In this document: positions 36,861-45,806 of the stretch, piece by piece
Numbering within the stretch: the stretch's first letter is position 1
How the letters are laid out: the number at the start of each line of letters is the position of its first letter
NCBI RefSeq assembly: GCF_014904705.1
Contig: NZ_JACZCQ010000003.1
Coordinates: forward strand, 620,001-684,000
DNA length: 64,000 bases
Reading direction: 5' to 3'
Source of the DNA: Nisaea sediminum
GTDB lineage: Bacteria; Pseudomonadota; Alphaproteobacteria; Thalassobaculales; Thalassobaculaceae
Program-made: the position numbers and the translations under genes
The notes under the pieces: generated by a model
The model's input: the letters and a program-made list of their open reading frames with translations, nothing else
What the model was told of the DNA's origin: nothing
Database searches by the model: none

Positions 36861-38168
36861 TCAAATGTCGAGCGTGGTTTCGCGTTCCCATTCGGTCAGA
36901 TGCGAGGTGTAGCTGTTCCACTCGCCGGTCTTGAGCTTCACATAGGCCGCGGAGAATTCCTTGCCCATCGCCGCGGTCAGCCCTTTGTCCGCCTCGAAGG
37001 TCCGGATCGCGTCCAGGAGGTTCAGAGGCAGCTTCGGCGCGTCGGCGGCGAGCGCGGGTTCGGCATACATGTCGTGGTCGTAGCGCTTGCCCGGATCGGC
37101 CTTGGCCGCCAGCCCGTCGAGACCGGCCGCGATCACCACCGCCTGCAGCAGGTAGGGATTGGCCGCGCCGTCCGGCAGACGCAGCTCGAACCGTCCCGGT
37201 CCCGGCACGCGCACCATGTGGGTGCGGTTGTTGCCGGACCAGGTGACCGAGTTCGGCGCCCAGGTCGCGCCGGAGAGCGTGCCGGCGGCATTGATCCGCT
37301 TGTAGGAATTCACCGTCGGGTTGGTGATCGCGGCGAGGGCCCGCGCATGGCTCATGATACCGCCGAGGAAGTGCATCCCGTCCTTCGAAAGACCGAGCTC
37401 GTCCTTCTTGTCGGCGAAGACGTTCTCCTTGCCCTTCTTGTCCCAGACCGAGACATGGCAATGGCAACCATTGCCGGTCAGGTGGCTGAAGGGCTTCGGC
37501 ATGAAGGTCGCCCGCAACCCGTGCTTCTCGGCGACCGACTTGACCATGAACTTGAAGAAGGAATGCTTGTCCGCCGTCTTCAGCACGTCGTCGAATTCCC
37601 AGTTCATCTCGAACTGGCCGTTCGCATCCTCATGATCGTTCTGGTACGGCCCCCAGCCGAGCTCCAGCATGTAGTCGCAGATCTCGGAGATGACGTCGTA
37701 GCGCCGCATCACTGCCTGCTGGTCGTAGCAGGGTTTCACCGCGGTATCGCGCGGATCGGAGATCTCGGAGCCGTCCGGCAGGATCAGGAAGTATTCCGCC
37801 TCGACGCCGGTCTTGACGCGCAGGCCCTTCTTCGCCGCGGCGTCGACCAGACGCAGAAGCGTGTTGCGCGGCGCCTGCGCGACCGGTTTTTCCTCCATGA
37901 AGCAATCGGCCGCGACCCAGGCGACGTCCTTCTTCCAGGGCAGCTGGATCACCGAGGACGGATCGGGGACCGCGAAGAGATCCGGATGGGCCGGCGTCAT
38001 GTCGAGCCAGGCGGCAAAGCCGGCGAAGCCCGCGCCCTCCTTCTGCATGTCCGCGATGGCGGCGGCCGGGACCAGCTTGGCGCGCTGGGCGCCGAACAGG
38101 TCGGTGAAGGAGATCATGAAGTACTTGACCCCCTTCTCTTTCGCAAAGGCTGCGAGATCCTTCGTCAT
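36861..38168 (-). CDS. glnT: Type III glutamine-synthetase-like ligase (GlnT / GmaS type)
   Basis: A 435-residue glutamine-synthetase-fold ligase. Metal and substrate motifs seen are GVEAEYFLI, the HEDANGQFEMNW stretch, LTGNGCHCHVS, NPTVNSYKR and RFELRLPDGAANPYL. GGAGGG lies directly before the ATG. GlnT makes glutamine; the closely related GmaS makes gamma-glutamylmethylamide from methylamine. The presence of the GlxBCD/MgsABC-type trio upstream fits both, and sequence reading alone cannot decide. Confidence 0.85.
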   Translation of the reverse strand: MTKDLAAFAKEKGVKYFMISFTDLFGAQRAKLVPAAAIADMQKEGAGFAGFAAWLDMTPAHPDLFAVPDPSSVIQLPWKKDVAWVAADCFMEEKPVAQAPRNTLLRLVDAAAKKGLRVKTGVEAEYFLILPDGSEISDPRDTAVKPCYDQQAVMRRYDVISEICDYMLELGWGPYQNDHEDANGQFEMNWEFDDVLKTADKHSFFKFMVKSVAEKHGLRATFMPKPFSHLTGNGCHCHVSVWDKKGKENVFADKKDELGLSKDGMHFLGGIMSHARALAAITNPTVNSYKRINAAGTLSGATWAPNSVTWSGNNRTHMVRVPGPGRFELRLPDGAANPYLLQAVVIAAGLDGLAAKADPGKRYDHDMYAEPALAADAPKLPLNLLDAIRTFEADKGLTAAMGKEFSAAYVKLKTGEWNSYTSHLTEWERETTLDI

Positions 38169-38237
38169 GAACCCTCCTAAGTCCCCAGTTCTCCCTGTCG
38201 ATGCGCACGGCGTTCGGCGCCGCGTCGTTCGGCGTGT

Positions 38238-39566
38238 TCAGAGCCCGGTCTTGCCGGGTATCCAGTCGGTGCCTGCGAGCGGCACGCCTGCCATGGCCGA
38301 AGCCTCGATGGTCAGCGCGCAGAGATCCTCCGGCTCGAGATTATGCACATGGCTCTTGCCGCAGGCGCGCGCGATGGTCTGCGCCTCCAGCGTCATCACC
38401 TTGAGATAGTTGGCGAGCCGACGCCCGGCGGCGACCGGGTCGACCCGCTTCATCAGCTCCGGATCCTGGGTCGAGATGCCCGCCGGGTCGCGTCCCTCGT
38501 GCCAGTCGTCATAGGCCCCGGCCGTGGTCCCGAGCTTATTGTAATCCGCTTCCCATTTCGGATCGTTGTCGCCGATCGCGACCAGCGCCGCCGTGCCGAT
38601 GGAGACGGCGTCCGCGCCGAGCGCCAGCGCCTTTGCCACATCGGCGCCGCTGCGCACGCCGCCGGAGACGACGAGCTGGACCTTGCGGTGCATGCCGAGT
38701 TCCTGCAGCGCCGCGACCGCCGGCCGGATGCAGGCGAGCGTCGGCAGGCCGACATGTTCGATGAAGACCTCCTGGGTCGCCGCCGTACCGCCCTGCATAC
38801 CGTCGAGCACCACCACATCGGCGCCGGATTTCACCGCAAGGGCGGTATCGTAATAGGGCCGCGCGCCGCCGACCTTGACGTAGATCGGCTTCTCCCAATC
38901 GGTGATCTCGCGCAGCTCCTGGATCTTGATCTCAAGATCGTCCGGCCCGGTCCAGTCCGGATGGCGGCAGGCGGAGCGCTGGTCGATGCCTTCCGGCAGG
39001 GTGCGCATCGCGGCCACCCGCTCGGAAATCTTCTGCCCGAGCAGCATGCCCCCGCCGCCCGGCTTTGCGCCCTGCCCGACCACGACCTCGATCGCGTCGG
39101 CCCGGCGCAGGTCGCGCGGGTTCATGCCATAGCGCGACGGCAGGTACTGGTAGACGAGGATCTCGGAATGGCCGCGCTCCTCCTCCGTCATGCCGCCGTC
39201 GCCGGTCGTCGTGGAGGTCCCGGCGAGGGTCGCGCCGCGGCCGAGCGCCTCCTTGGCGGGCCCGGAGAGCGAGCCGAAGCTCATGCCGGCGATGGTGATC
39301 GGGATCTTCAGCTCGATCGGCTTCTTCGCGAAGCGGGTGCCGAGCACCACGTTGGTGCCGCAGGCCTCGCGGTAGCCCTCCAGCGGATAGCGCGAGATCG
39401 AGGCGCCGAGGAACAGCAGGTCGTCGAAATGCGGCACCTTGCGCTTCGCCCCGCCGCCCCGGATGTCGTAGATCCCGGTCGCCGCGGCGCGGCGGATCTC
39501 GGAGAGCGTATAATCGTCGAAAGTGGCGGACTGACGCGGGACGGTCGGGGGATTGGTATAGGTCAT
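38238..39566 (-). CDS. glxD: FMN-binding glutamate synthase-like protein (GlxD/MgsC type)
   Basis: A 442-residue stand-alone version of the central FMN domain of glutamate synthase. Typical segments are ITIAGMSFGSLSGPAKEALG, VVVGQGAKPGGGGMLLG, PIYVKVGGARPYYD and the barrel end VSGGVRSGADVAKALALGADAVSIGTAAL. It lies 11 bases after glxC. In N-methylglutamate synthase this subunit reduces 2-oxoglutarate-derived intermediate with methylamine; in GlxD its role is less clear. Confidence 0.87.
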   Translation of the reverse strand: MTYTNPPTVPRQSATFDDYTLSEIRRAAATGIYDIRGGGAKRKVPHFDDLLFLGASISRYPLEGYREACGTNVVLGTRFAKKPIELKIPITIAGMSFGSLSGPAKEALGRGATLAGTSTTTGDGGMTEEERGHSEILVYQYLPSRYGMNPRDLRRADAIEVVVGQGAKPGGGGMLLGQKISERVAAMRTLPEGIDQRSACRHPDWTGPDDLEIKIQELREITDWEKPIYVKVGGARPYYDTALAVKSGADVVVLDGMQGGTAATQEVFIEHVGLPTLACIRPAVAALQELGMHRKVQLVVSGGVRSGADVAKALALGADAVSIGTAALVAIGDNDPKWEADYNKLGTTAGAYDDWHEGRDPAGISTQDPELMKRVDPVAAGRRLANYLKVMTLEAQTIARACGKSHVHNLEPEDLCALTIEASAMAGVPLAGTDWIPGKTGL

Positions 39567-39576
39567 CTGTCCGTCC

Positions 39577-40263
39577 TCAATAGGCGTCGGCGTTGTCGAT
39601 GTTGAAATTGTAGAGCTGGCGGGCGGAGCCGTAGCGGGTGAACTCCTCCGGCTTGACGTCGGTGATCCCGGCGCGTTTCAGGAGTTCCGCCAGAAGCTCG
39701 AGATGCTTCGGCTTCATCTTCTTTTTCACGCAGTCGGCCCCGAGGCTTTTCACCTTGCCGCGCACGAAAAGCTTCGCCTCGTAGAGCGAGTCGCCGAGCG
39801 CGTCCCCCGCATCGCCGAGCACGACCAGCGTGCCGGCCTGGGCCATGAAGGCGGACATGTGGCCGATATTGCCCTTCACGACGATGTCGATGCCCTTCAT
39901 GGAGATGCCGCAGCGCGAGGAGGCATTACCCTCGATCACCAGCAGGCCGCCATGGCCGGTGGCGCCCGCATACTGGCTCGCATCGCCCTTCACCACGACG
40001 GTGCCCGACATCATGTTCTCGGCGACGCCCGGCCCGACGCTGCCATGCACGGTGATAGTCGCCTCGGCATTCATGCCGGCACAGTAATAGCCGCAGTTCC
40101 CGCGCACATCGACATTCACCGGCGCGTCGATCCCGACCGCGACCGCATGGGCGCCGCGCGGGTTCAGCACCTCGAAATCCATTTCGTTCGTGCCGGCGGT
40201 CACGTTGTGCAGCGCCTGGTTCAGCTCGCGCAGCGGCACCTTCGCCAGATCGAAGCTCGGCAT
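39577..40263 (-). CDS. glxC: Glutamate synthase C-terminal-domain-like protein (GlxC/MgsB type)
   Basis: A 228-residue protein made of the beta-helix (GXGXG) domain found at the C-terminus of large-subunit glutamate synthase, recognisable from repeated turns such as VNVDVRGNCGYYC, GTVVVKGDASQYAG and VVKGNIGHMSAFMA. It is structural and links subunits. It begins three bases after the stop of the amidotransferase gene, indicating translational coupling. Confidence 0.87.
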   Translation of the reverse strand: MPSFDLAKVPLRELNQALHNVTAGTNEMDFEVLNPRGAHAVAVGIDAPVNVDVRGNCGYYCAGMNAEATITVHGSVGPGVAENMMSGTVVVKGDASQYAGATGHGGLLVIEGNASSRCGISMKGIDIVVKGNIGHMSAFMAQAGTLVVLGDAGDALGDSLYEAKLFVRGKVKSLGADCVKKKMKPKHLELLAELLKRAGITDVKPEEFTRYGSARQLYNFNIDNADAY

Positions 40264-40266
40264 TCC

Positions 40267-41163
40267 TCAATGCTCCCAGAAATAGACGGTGGCCGGCTCG
40301 GGCTCCCAGACGCGTGCGTTCTCGATCCCGGGCAGGCCGACCAGCGCTCGGTATTCCGAGCCGAAGGCGACATACTCGTCGGTCTCGGCCATCACCGCCG
40401 GCTTGCAGGCGATCGGGTCGCGCAGCACGCCGAATCCGGACTTGGTGCCGACGACGAAGGTGTAGAAGCCGTCGAGATCGCTGAGGCCGCTTTCCAGTGC
40501 ATGACCGAGATTCTGCCCCTCCGCCAGCTTGTGGCTGAGATAGGCCGCCGCGACCTCGGTGTCGTTTTCGGTCTCGAAACGGAGCCCCGCCTTGATCAGC
40601 TCGCGGCGGAGGTTGTTGTGGTTGGAGAGCGAGCCGTTATGCACGAGACACTGGTCCGGCCCGGTCGAGAACGGATGCGCGCCAAAGGTGGTCACGGCGG
40701 ATTCCGTCGCCATCCGCGTATGGCCGATGCCATGGGTGCCGCTCATCTTGCCGATGCCGAAACGCTCGGCCACGTCTTTCGGCAGCCCGACCTCCTTGAA
40801 GATCTCGACGCTCTCGCCCCGTCCCATGACGGTGATGCCCGGCCGAAGTTCCGTCAGCGCGTCGCGCGCCGCATCGAGTTTGTCCACCGCGAGCGAGATC
40901 ACCGCATGGGTCGCCCGCACATCGACGGAGACTTCCGTGCCGATCTTCTTCGACAACGCTGCGCCAAGCCCCTTGAAGTCGCTTTTCGGATCGGCTGACT
41001 GGACGGTGATCTTGCCCGCGCCTTTCGCGGACGGGCCGTAGATCGCGATACCCGCGCTGTCCGGCCCTCGGTCGGTCATGGTGATCAGCATGTCCGAGAG
41101 CAGCGCGCCGAGCCGCGGCTCCAGCGCCTTGTCCTTCAGGAACAATCCAACGATGCCGCACAT
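40267..41163 (-). CDS. glxB: Class II glutamine amidotransferase (GlxB/MgsA type)
   Basis: 298 residues. The start is ATG 41163 because a class II amidotransferase needs Cys as residue 2 (MCGIVGLF), exposed when Met is removed; GGAGG lies nine bases upstream. Motifs HTRMATES, HNGSLSNHNNLR and ENDTEVAA are standard for glutamine binding. It supplies ammonia or the equivalent gamma-glutamyl transfer for the GlxCD/MgsBC partners. First gene of the split glutamate-synthase operon, downstream of a palindromic operator. Confidence 0.88.
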   Translation of the reverse strand: MCGIVGLFLKDKALEPRLGALLSDMLITMTDRGPDSAGIAIYGPSAKGAGKITVQSADPKSDFKGLGAALSKKIGTEVSVDVRATHAVISLAVDKLDAARDALTELRPGITVMGRGESVEIFKEVGLPKDVAERFGIGKMSGTHGIGHTRMATESAVTTFGAHPFSTGPDQCLVHNGSLSNHNNLRRELIKAGLRFETENDTEVAAAYLSHKLAEGQNLGHALESGLSDLDGFYTFVVGTKSGFGVLRDPIACKPAVMAETDEYVAFGSEYRALVGLPGIENARVWEPEPATVYFWEH

Positions 41164-41237
41164 GGCCGGCAACCTCCGTTTCTTGATCTCGAACGGACGT
41201 TAGCAGGCGGCTCGGGCGAGCACAATTGAGAAGAATA

Positions 41238-41260
41238 AAATATTCCTCAGGAGAATATTT
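41238..41260 (-). promoter_or_regulatory. Candidate operator ahead of the glx operon
   Basis: AAATATTC (41238-41245) and GAATATTT (41253-41260) form an 8-base inverted repeat with a seven-base spacer in an AT-rich gap, between the XRE-cupin regulator gene and the first glx gene. It is the best candidate binding site for that regulator. Confidence 0.5.
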
Positions 41261-41263
41261 CGT

Positions 41264-41938
41264 TCACTCGGAACCGGACCGTTGTGGATAGGAGATAATC
41301 GAGAGATAGCGGATCGGCCGGGAGATCAGGTCCTCGGGACCGTGCGGCGCGTCCGCGTCGAAGAACAGGCTATCTCCCGGTAGCATGCGGTAAGTCGCAT
41401 CCCCGTGCCGGTAGAGCAGTTCCCCTTCCAGCATGTAGATCAGCTCGGTGCCGGGATGCTGGAAGGTCGGGAAGACGTCGGAATCCTCCGTCAGCGTGAT
41501 CAGGTAGGGTTCGACCAGCACGCCGCTGGTATTGCCCTCGAGATAGCCGAGCAGGTTGTACTGGTGTCCGGCTCGGGTCCCCCGGCGCTCCACCTGGACG
41601 CCCTCGCCCGCCTTCACGAACACCGCGTTGCGCGGCTCCTCGAAGCGCCGGAATAGGTCGGTGATCGGAACGCCGAGCGCGCGGGCGACCGATTGCAGGG
41701 TGGTCAGCGACGGCGAGATCGCCCCATTCTCGATCTTGGAGAGCATGCCGACGGAAAGCCCGGTCGTGCTCGCAAGGTCCGCCACCGTGATACCGAGCGC
41801 CTTGCGGAACTCCCGGACCTCGCGGCCGATGGCCAGTTCGAGGTTGTTCTCCGCCGGCTCCTTGACCGCATGCGGGTCCTGCGCGAGCGCCAGCTTCCGC
41901 TCCTTCGCCTTTCCCGGCTTTCCTGATTGCGATGCCAT
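41264..41938 (-). CDS. XRE-family regulator with C-terminal cupin
   Basis: A 224-residue regulator: an Arg/Lys-rich N-terminus, a helix-turn-helix of XRE type (about 30-90: TVADLASTTGLSVGMLSKIENG) and a cupin sensor domain (about 120-215, LITLTEDSDVFPTFQHPGTELIYMLEG). PuuR-like XRE-cupin regulators often control amine or amino-acid catabolic genes. It sits between nucleoside hydrolase and the glx operon on the same strand, so it probably controls the glx-glnT genes. Confidence 0.88.
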   Translation of the reverse strand: MASQSGKPGKAKERKLALAQDPHAVKEPAENNLELAIGREVREFRKALGITVADLASTTGLSVGMLSKIENGAISPSLTTLQSVARALGVPITDLFRRFEEPRNAVFVKAGEGVQVERRGTRAGHQYNLLGYLEGNTSGVLVEPYLITLTEDSDVFPTFQHPGTELIYMLEGELLYRHGDATYRMLPGDSLFFDADAPHGPEDLISRPIRYLSIISYPQRSGSE

Positions 41939-41944
41939 GGTGCC

Positions 41945-42856
41945 TCAGGAATACCGCGCGAGGCGGTCGAGCAGGCGGGAAAGAAATTCGGGCGCGTCGA
42001 TCTCCATGATCACCGTCGCGTTCGGAGCCCCGCCGCCCGCCGGATGCACGATGCTGCGGCCTGCCTCCTCGCCCTCGGTGACGATTTCCACCCGACGCTC
42101 CTCGCCGGAGAAAAGTTCCGGCCAGAGCAGGTATCCGACCGTCAGCACGTCGTGCAGGGCGGGATCGTTGTCGAAATCGTAGAAGGTGAGCATTCCGGCC
42201 GCGGTATCGCCGACCCTCGTGCCGAGCGCCCGGAGCGCGGCGATCCAGTCGGCCTTCGCCCTCACCTGATGTGTGACGTTGAGACCGTGCATGACGATCG
42301 GCGCGCCGCTCTCGAAGACGATGCGGGCGGCATGCGGGTCGACATGGAAATTGAATTCGGCATGGGGCGTGATGTTCCCCCGTCCCGTAGTCCCGCCCAT
42401 CAGCACGATGGAGGAGACCTCATCCGCCAGTTCCGGACGCGCGACCAGGGCATGCGCGACATTGGTCAGCGGCCCGACCGGCAGCAGCTTGATCGCTCCC
42501 GGAGCGCCGCCGATCATTTGCCGTAGGACGTCGGCGCCATGACCGTCCGCCAGCGAGGAGGCAGGATCCGGCAACCCGCTGCCGTCGAGGCCGGTCTTGC
42601 CGTGCACGTCGTCCGCCGTCACCAGCGGCTTCAGCAGCGGGCGCGGACAGCCGGCATGGATCGGGATCTCGTGACGGCCGGCAAGGTCCCGGATTCGGCG
42701 GGCGTTTGCCTCGGTCCGGTGCAGCGGCACGTTGCCGGCGACGGTGGTGATCGCCTTCAGGTCGATCTCGTCCGGGCTGGCGAAGGCGAGCAGCAGAGCC
42801 ACCGCGTCGTCAATTCCCGGATCGCAGTCAATGATGATAGAATCGCGCTGTGTCAT
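41945..42856 (-). CDS. Nucleoside hydrolase
   Basis: A 303-residue member of the inosine-uridine nucleoside N-ribohydrolase family. The metal-binding N-terminal motif DCDPGIDDA is at residues ~10-18 and the second site VLMGGTTGRGNITPHAEFNF near 165. It cleaves nucleosides into base and ribose. It is separated from the regulator gene by only six bases, so the two are likely co-transcribed. Why it is beside a glutamate-synthase-like operon is unclear. Confidence 0.88.
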   Translation of the reverse strand: MTQRDSIIIDCDPGIDDAVALLLAFASPDEIDLKAITTVAGNVPLHRTEANARRIRDLAGRHEIPIHAGCPRPLLKPLVTADDVHGKTGLDGSGLPDPASSLADGHGADVLRQMIGGAPGAIKLLPVGPLTNVAHALVARPELADEVSSIVLMGGTTGRGNITPHAEFNFHVDPHAARIVFESGAPIVMHGLNVTHQVRAKADWIAALRALGTRVGDTAAGMLTFYDFDNDPALHDVLTVGYLLWPELFSGEERRVEIVTEGEEAGRSIVHPAGGGAPNATVIMEIDAPEFLSRLLDRLARYS

Positions 42857-42970
42857 GCAGCGGAAGATAGGCGCGCGCAGAAAAGACCGGCAAGCGCTTT
42901 CACCCGAACGCCTTGAACCGGAGCGCCGGTTCGGCTATTCCCGACGGCTCAACGAACAAAGGGGTCACCC

Positions 42971-43180
42971 GTGAACAAAAGCGAAATCGAGAAAGTCCAG
43001 CGCTACCTGCGCCGCACCTTCGGCAATCACGGCATCACCATCGACAGCCGTCCCAATAAGGACGATTCGGCCGAGGTCTCGCTCGACGGGGAATTCATCG
43101 GCGTCATCTTCAAGGACGATGAAGAGGGCGACGTTTCCTATGATTTTCATATGACTATTCTGGAAATGGACCTCGATTGA
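42971..43180 (+). CDS. DUF3126 family protein
   Basis: A 69-residue acidic protein starting at GTG 42971, recognised as DUF3126 (EIEKVQRYLRRTFGN...GVIFKDDEEGDVSYDFHMTILEMDLD). Function unknown; widely conserved in alphaproteobacteria. It is divergent from the nucleoside hydrolase gene. Confidence 0.82.
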   Translation: MNKSEIEKVQRYLRRTFGNHGITIDSRPNKDDSAEVSLDGEFIGVIFKDDEEGDVSYDFHMTILEMDLD

Positions 43181-43217
43181 GGGGTCCGTTCTCCGCCCGC
43201 CCGGAAACTCCACAAAA

Positions 43218-43257
43218 TTGACATCGCGGATGTGTCATGCTGTTCCGGCAACGGAAC
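43218..43257 (+). promoter_or_regulatory. Candidate promoter and small inverted repeat
   Basis: A perfect -35 (TTGACA, 43218-43223) is followed by GTTCCG-GCAA-CGGAAC (43242-43257), which ends just before the GGAGG of the next small gene. The -10 is weak. The repeat could fold at the ribosome-binding site. Confidence 0.35.
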
Positions 43258-43269
43258 GGAGGACGCGGC

Positions 43270-43461
43270 ATGCGTCTCGATGACATGGTTACGGTGACCT
43301 GCACCGATACCGACAAGACCGAAAAGGGCAAGGTGGTGCGCCTCGGACGCGACCGGGCCGACATCATGATCGGTCCGGCGGTGATTTCCTTTCGAATGAC
43401 GAAGCCCGGCCTTTATGTCGGCAACCTGCACGGGCTTGAGTTCACAATGAAAACGGGCTGA
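43270..43461 (+). CDS. Small hypothetical protein, beta-rich
   Basis: 63 residues from ATG 43270, preceded by GGAGG. The sequence (MRLDDMVTVTCTDTDKTEKG ...) suggests a small beta-barrel with alternating hydrophobic residues. I do not recognise a family. The good ribosome-binding site and a clear promoter element support its being real. It converges on the TonB-receptor gene. Confidence 0.6.
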   Translation: MRLDDMVTVTCTDTDKTEKGKVVRLGRDRADIMIGPAVISFRMTKPGLYVGNLHGLEFTMKTG

Positions 43462-43481
43462 GGCAACCCGGCCCCAGCCCG
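43454..43481. terminator. Hairpin between convergent small gene and TonB receptor
   Basis: CGGGCTG / CAGCCCG (7 base pairs, 14-base loop) starts inside the end of the small gene and lies 25 bases before the receptor's stop. No T tract. Confidence 0.35.
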
Positions 43482-43506
43482 CTCCGTTCGTCAGTTCGAA
43501 CAGCGA

Positions 43507-45687
43507 TCAGAATTTCGCGGTCATGGTCAGCATGAAGGTCCGTGGGCGGCCCTGGATCAGGTAATTCGCCCCCGGATAGCCTCCGGTCGAGGCCCAGTAG
43601 GATTCGTCCGTCACATTGTCGACTCGACCACGGAAGGTCACCGGCACCTCGTAGAGATGGGCGACATACCGCACCCCGAGATCGAGCGTCGCCCAGCTGT
43701 CGAGCTCGACCGTATTCGCCTCGTTCACATATTGCTCGCCGGTGTAGGTCACCCGGCCGTCGAGGGTCAGACCCTCGACATAGGGAAGATCCCATTCGGC
43801 GAGGAAGGTGCCCTGGAACTCCGGCACGCCGATCGCCTTGTTGCCTTCGTTGGTGCCCCCCTCGGTCTTCTCCAGCTCGGCATCGATGAAGGTGACGCCG
43901 CCGAGCAGGCGGACGCCCTCCATTGGCTCGCCGAAGACGGTGAGTTCGATGCCCTGATTGCGCTGTTCGCCGTTGGCCTTGTAGGCCTGGTTCTCGACGA
44001 TCGCGTTCTGCTGGGTGATGGAGAAGACACTCGCCGTCGCCCCGAAGGTCCCGAGGTCGTATTTCACGCCGATCTCGATCTGTTCGCTCTTGAACGGTTC
44101 CAGAGCCTCGCCGGCATTGCTGATCGCCGTCCCTCCGCTGGTCGCCGGCGCGATCTCGCCCGGCTGCAGCGCCTCGGCGTAATTGCCGTAGAGCGAGAGG
44201 TTCGGCATCGCCTTGTAGACGATCCCGAGCGCCGGAGTGATCGCCTCGTCCGAATATGAAGAAGCTTCGGCGCCCGTGTTGTAGTCGAATGTCTTGGTCT
44301 CGATCTGCTGGTAGCGCACGCCGAGCGTGGTCAGCAGCCGGTCATCGAAGAAGCTGAGCGTGTCGGCAAGCGCGACGCTCGAGTTCGTCGTCTCCTCGGT
44401 TTTCAACGGATTATCGAGATCCCCGCCGGTGAAGAAGGTCGCGTCCGGCGCCGCGACATCAACCGGGTTGTAGAGATTGCTGGAGAAGCCGGAGAAGCTG
44501 GAAAAGGCATAGGCATTCTTGCTCTCCAGATGGGTCGCCGAGACCGAGGCCACGACCCGGTGCCCGACCGGGCCCGTGCGGAACTCGCCGCGCATCCCCG
44601 CATCGCCGGAGACGACCGAGTCCTCGCGGGTATTGTCGAAACGGTAGGCGGTCAAGCTGCCGTCCGCCGCCGCGCTGGGATTGGCGAGCACGTTCGCCTC
44701 GTCGCCGTCCCGCACACCCCCGGCGAGCCAGACGGTCACATGGTCGGTCACGTCGAGCTCGCCGCGGACCGCGCCGAAGAGCTGCCGCTCGTCCGTGTAG
44801 GTCCAGTCCTGGCCATAATTGGTCGTGCTGTCCGGCGCGTCCGGCACGTCGCCAAGCGGCGTCACCTGCGGGCGCGGGGAATCGATGCGGTTGTCCTGGT
44901 AGCCGAGATCTACGGAGAAGCGGAAACGCTCACCCGCGAAATCAGTGCCGAGCGAGGTCGCGAGCAGGCTACGCTCCTCGTCGTCGATCGCGGTCTCTCC
45001 GTCGCGGCCGACCGCATTGAAGCGGAGGCCCCATTCCTTCGACGGGCCAAAGCGCTCGCCCAGATCGAGTGCGCCAAGGAACTGGCTGTCGCTCTCGACG
45101 CCACCGGTGATGCTGCGGATCCCCTCGTCCGGCGCCCGCTTCGGCACCAGATTCACGGTTCCGCCGACCGCACTGCCGCCGGGGGCCGCACCGTTGATGA
45201 AGGCATTGGCGCCGCGAAACACCTCGACCCGCTCCATCAAACCGGCGGAGACGAACTGGCGCGGCAGGATGCCGTAGAGGCCGTTCAGGGTGATGTCGTC
45301 CGAATAGACCGGGAAGCCGCGGATGACATAGACCTCCTGGAAGTTGCCGAAGCCCTTGGCGACGCGCACGGTCGGGTCGTTCTTCAGCACGTCGCCGATG
45401 CTGTCCGCCTGCTGGTTCTCGATCAGCTCCTGAGTATAGGCGCTGCCGCTGAAGGGAGATTCGAGGAAGTCGAGATTCCCGAGCAGGCCCGCCCGGCCGC
45501 CGGTCGCGACCTGTCCGCCGGCATAGGTCTCCGTCAGTTCGACCTGTGAGCCTTCGACCACGATCGGCTTCAGTGTCTCGGTCGCTGACTGGTTCGAACT
45601 GTCCTGCGCCCTCGCGGCACCATGCGCCAGAATCGCCGTCGCCGCCGCGAAGAGAAGCGTGACCTTCCCGCTCTTAACTTTCCACAT
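43507..45687 (-). CDS. TonB-dependent outer membrane receptor, siderophore type
   Basis: About 726 residues from ATG 45687 (a GTG two codons upstream is possible). A signal peptide ends near ARAQD. The plug domain shows VRVAKGFGNFQEVYVIRGFPV and RVEVFRGANAFINGAAPGGS; the 22-strand barrel ends in Phe (MLTMTAKF), as expected. The plug motifs are those of FhuA/FpvA-type ferri-siderophore receptors. A Fur-like palindrome lies 45 bases upstream, pointing to iron control. Confidence 0.9.
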   Translation of the reverse strand: MWKVKSGKVTLLFAAATAILAHGAARAQDSSNQSATETLKPIVVEGSQVELTETYAGGQVATGGRAGLLGNLDFLESPFSGSAYTQELIENQQADSIGDVLKNDPTVRVAKGFGNFQEVYVIRGFPVYSDDITLNGLYGILPRQFVSAGLMERVEVFRGANAFINGAAPGGSAVGGTVNLVPKRAPDEGIRSITGGVESDSQFLGALDLGERFGPSKEWGLRFNAVGRDGETAIDDEERSLLATSLGTDFAGERFRFSVDLGYQDNRIDSPRPQVTPLGDVPDAPDSTTNYGQDWTYTDERQLFGAVRGELDVTDHVTVWLAGGVRDGDEANVLANPSAAADGSLTAYRFDNTREDSVVSGDAGMRGEFRTGPVGHRVVASVSATHLESKNAYAFSSFSGFSSNLYNPVDVAAPDATFFTGGDLDNPLKTEETTNSSVALADTLSFFDDRLLTTLGVRYQQIETKTFDYNTGAEASSYSDEAITPALGIVYKAMPNLSLYGNYAEALQPGEIAPATSGGTAISNAGEALEPFKSEQIEIGVKYDLGTFGATASVFSITQQNAIVENQAYKANGEQRNQGIELTVFGEPMEGVRLLGGVTFIDAELEKTEGGTNEGNKAIGVPEFQGTFLAEWDLPYVEGLTLDGRVTYTGEQYVNEANTVELDSWATLDLGVRYVAHLYEVPVTFRGRVDNVTDESYWASTGGYPGANYLIQGRPRTFMLTMTAKF

Positions 45688-45731
45688 GAACACTCACCCC
45701 CGGAAAAGAAACTTGAGGGCTTGTAAATGCG

Positions 45732-45744
45732 AATGATTTTCATT
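45732..45744 (-). promoter_or_regulatory. Fur-like box upstream of the TonB receptor
   Basis: AATGA-TTT-TCATT is a perfect short palindrome equal to the core of the Fur box, in AT-rich DNA about 45 bases ahead of the receptor start. Outer bases match the 19-base consensus only partly (about 12 of 19). Confidence 0.5.
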
Positions 45745-45806
45745 TCAAGTCGCAGAATGCGGCGTGACGATGCCGCGTAGATCGTTTCTGCGAAGAGGAT
45801 GCCTGG

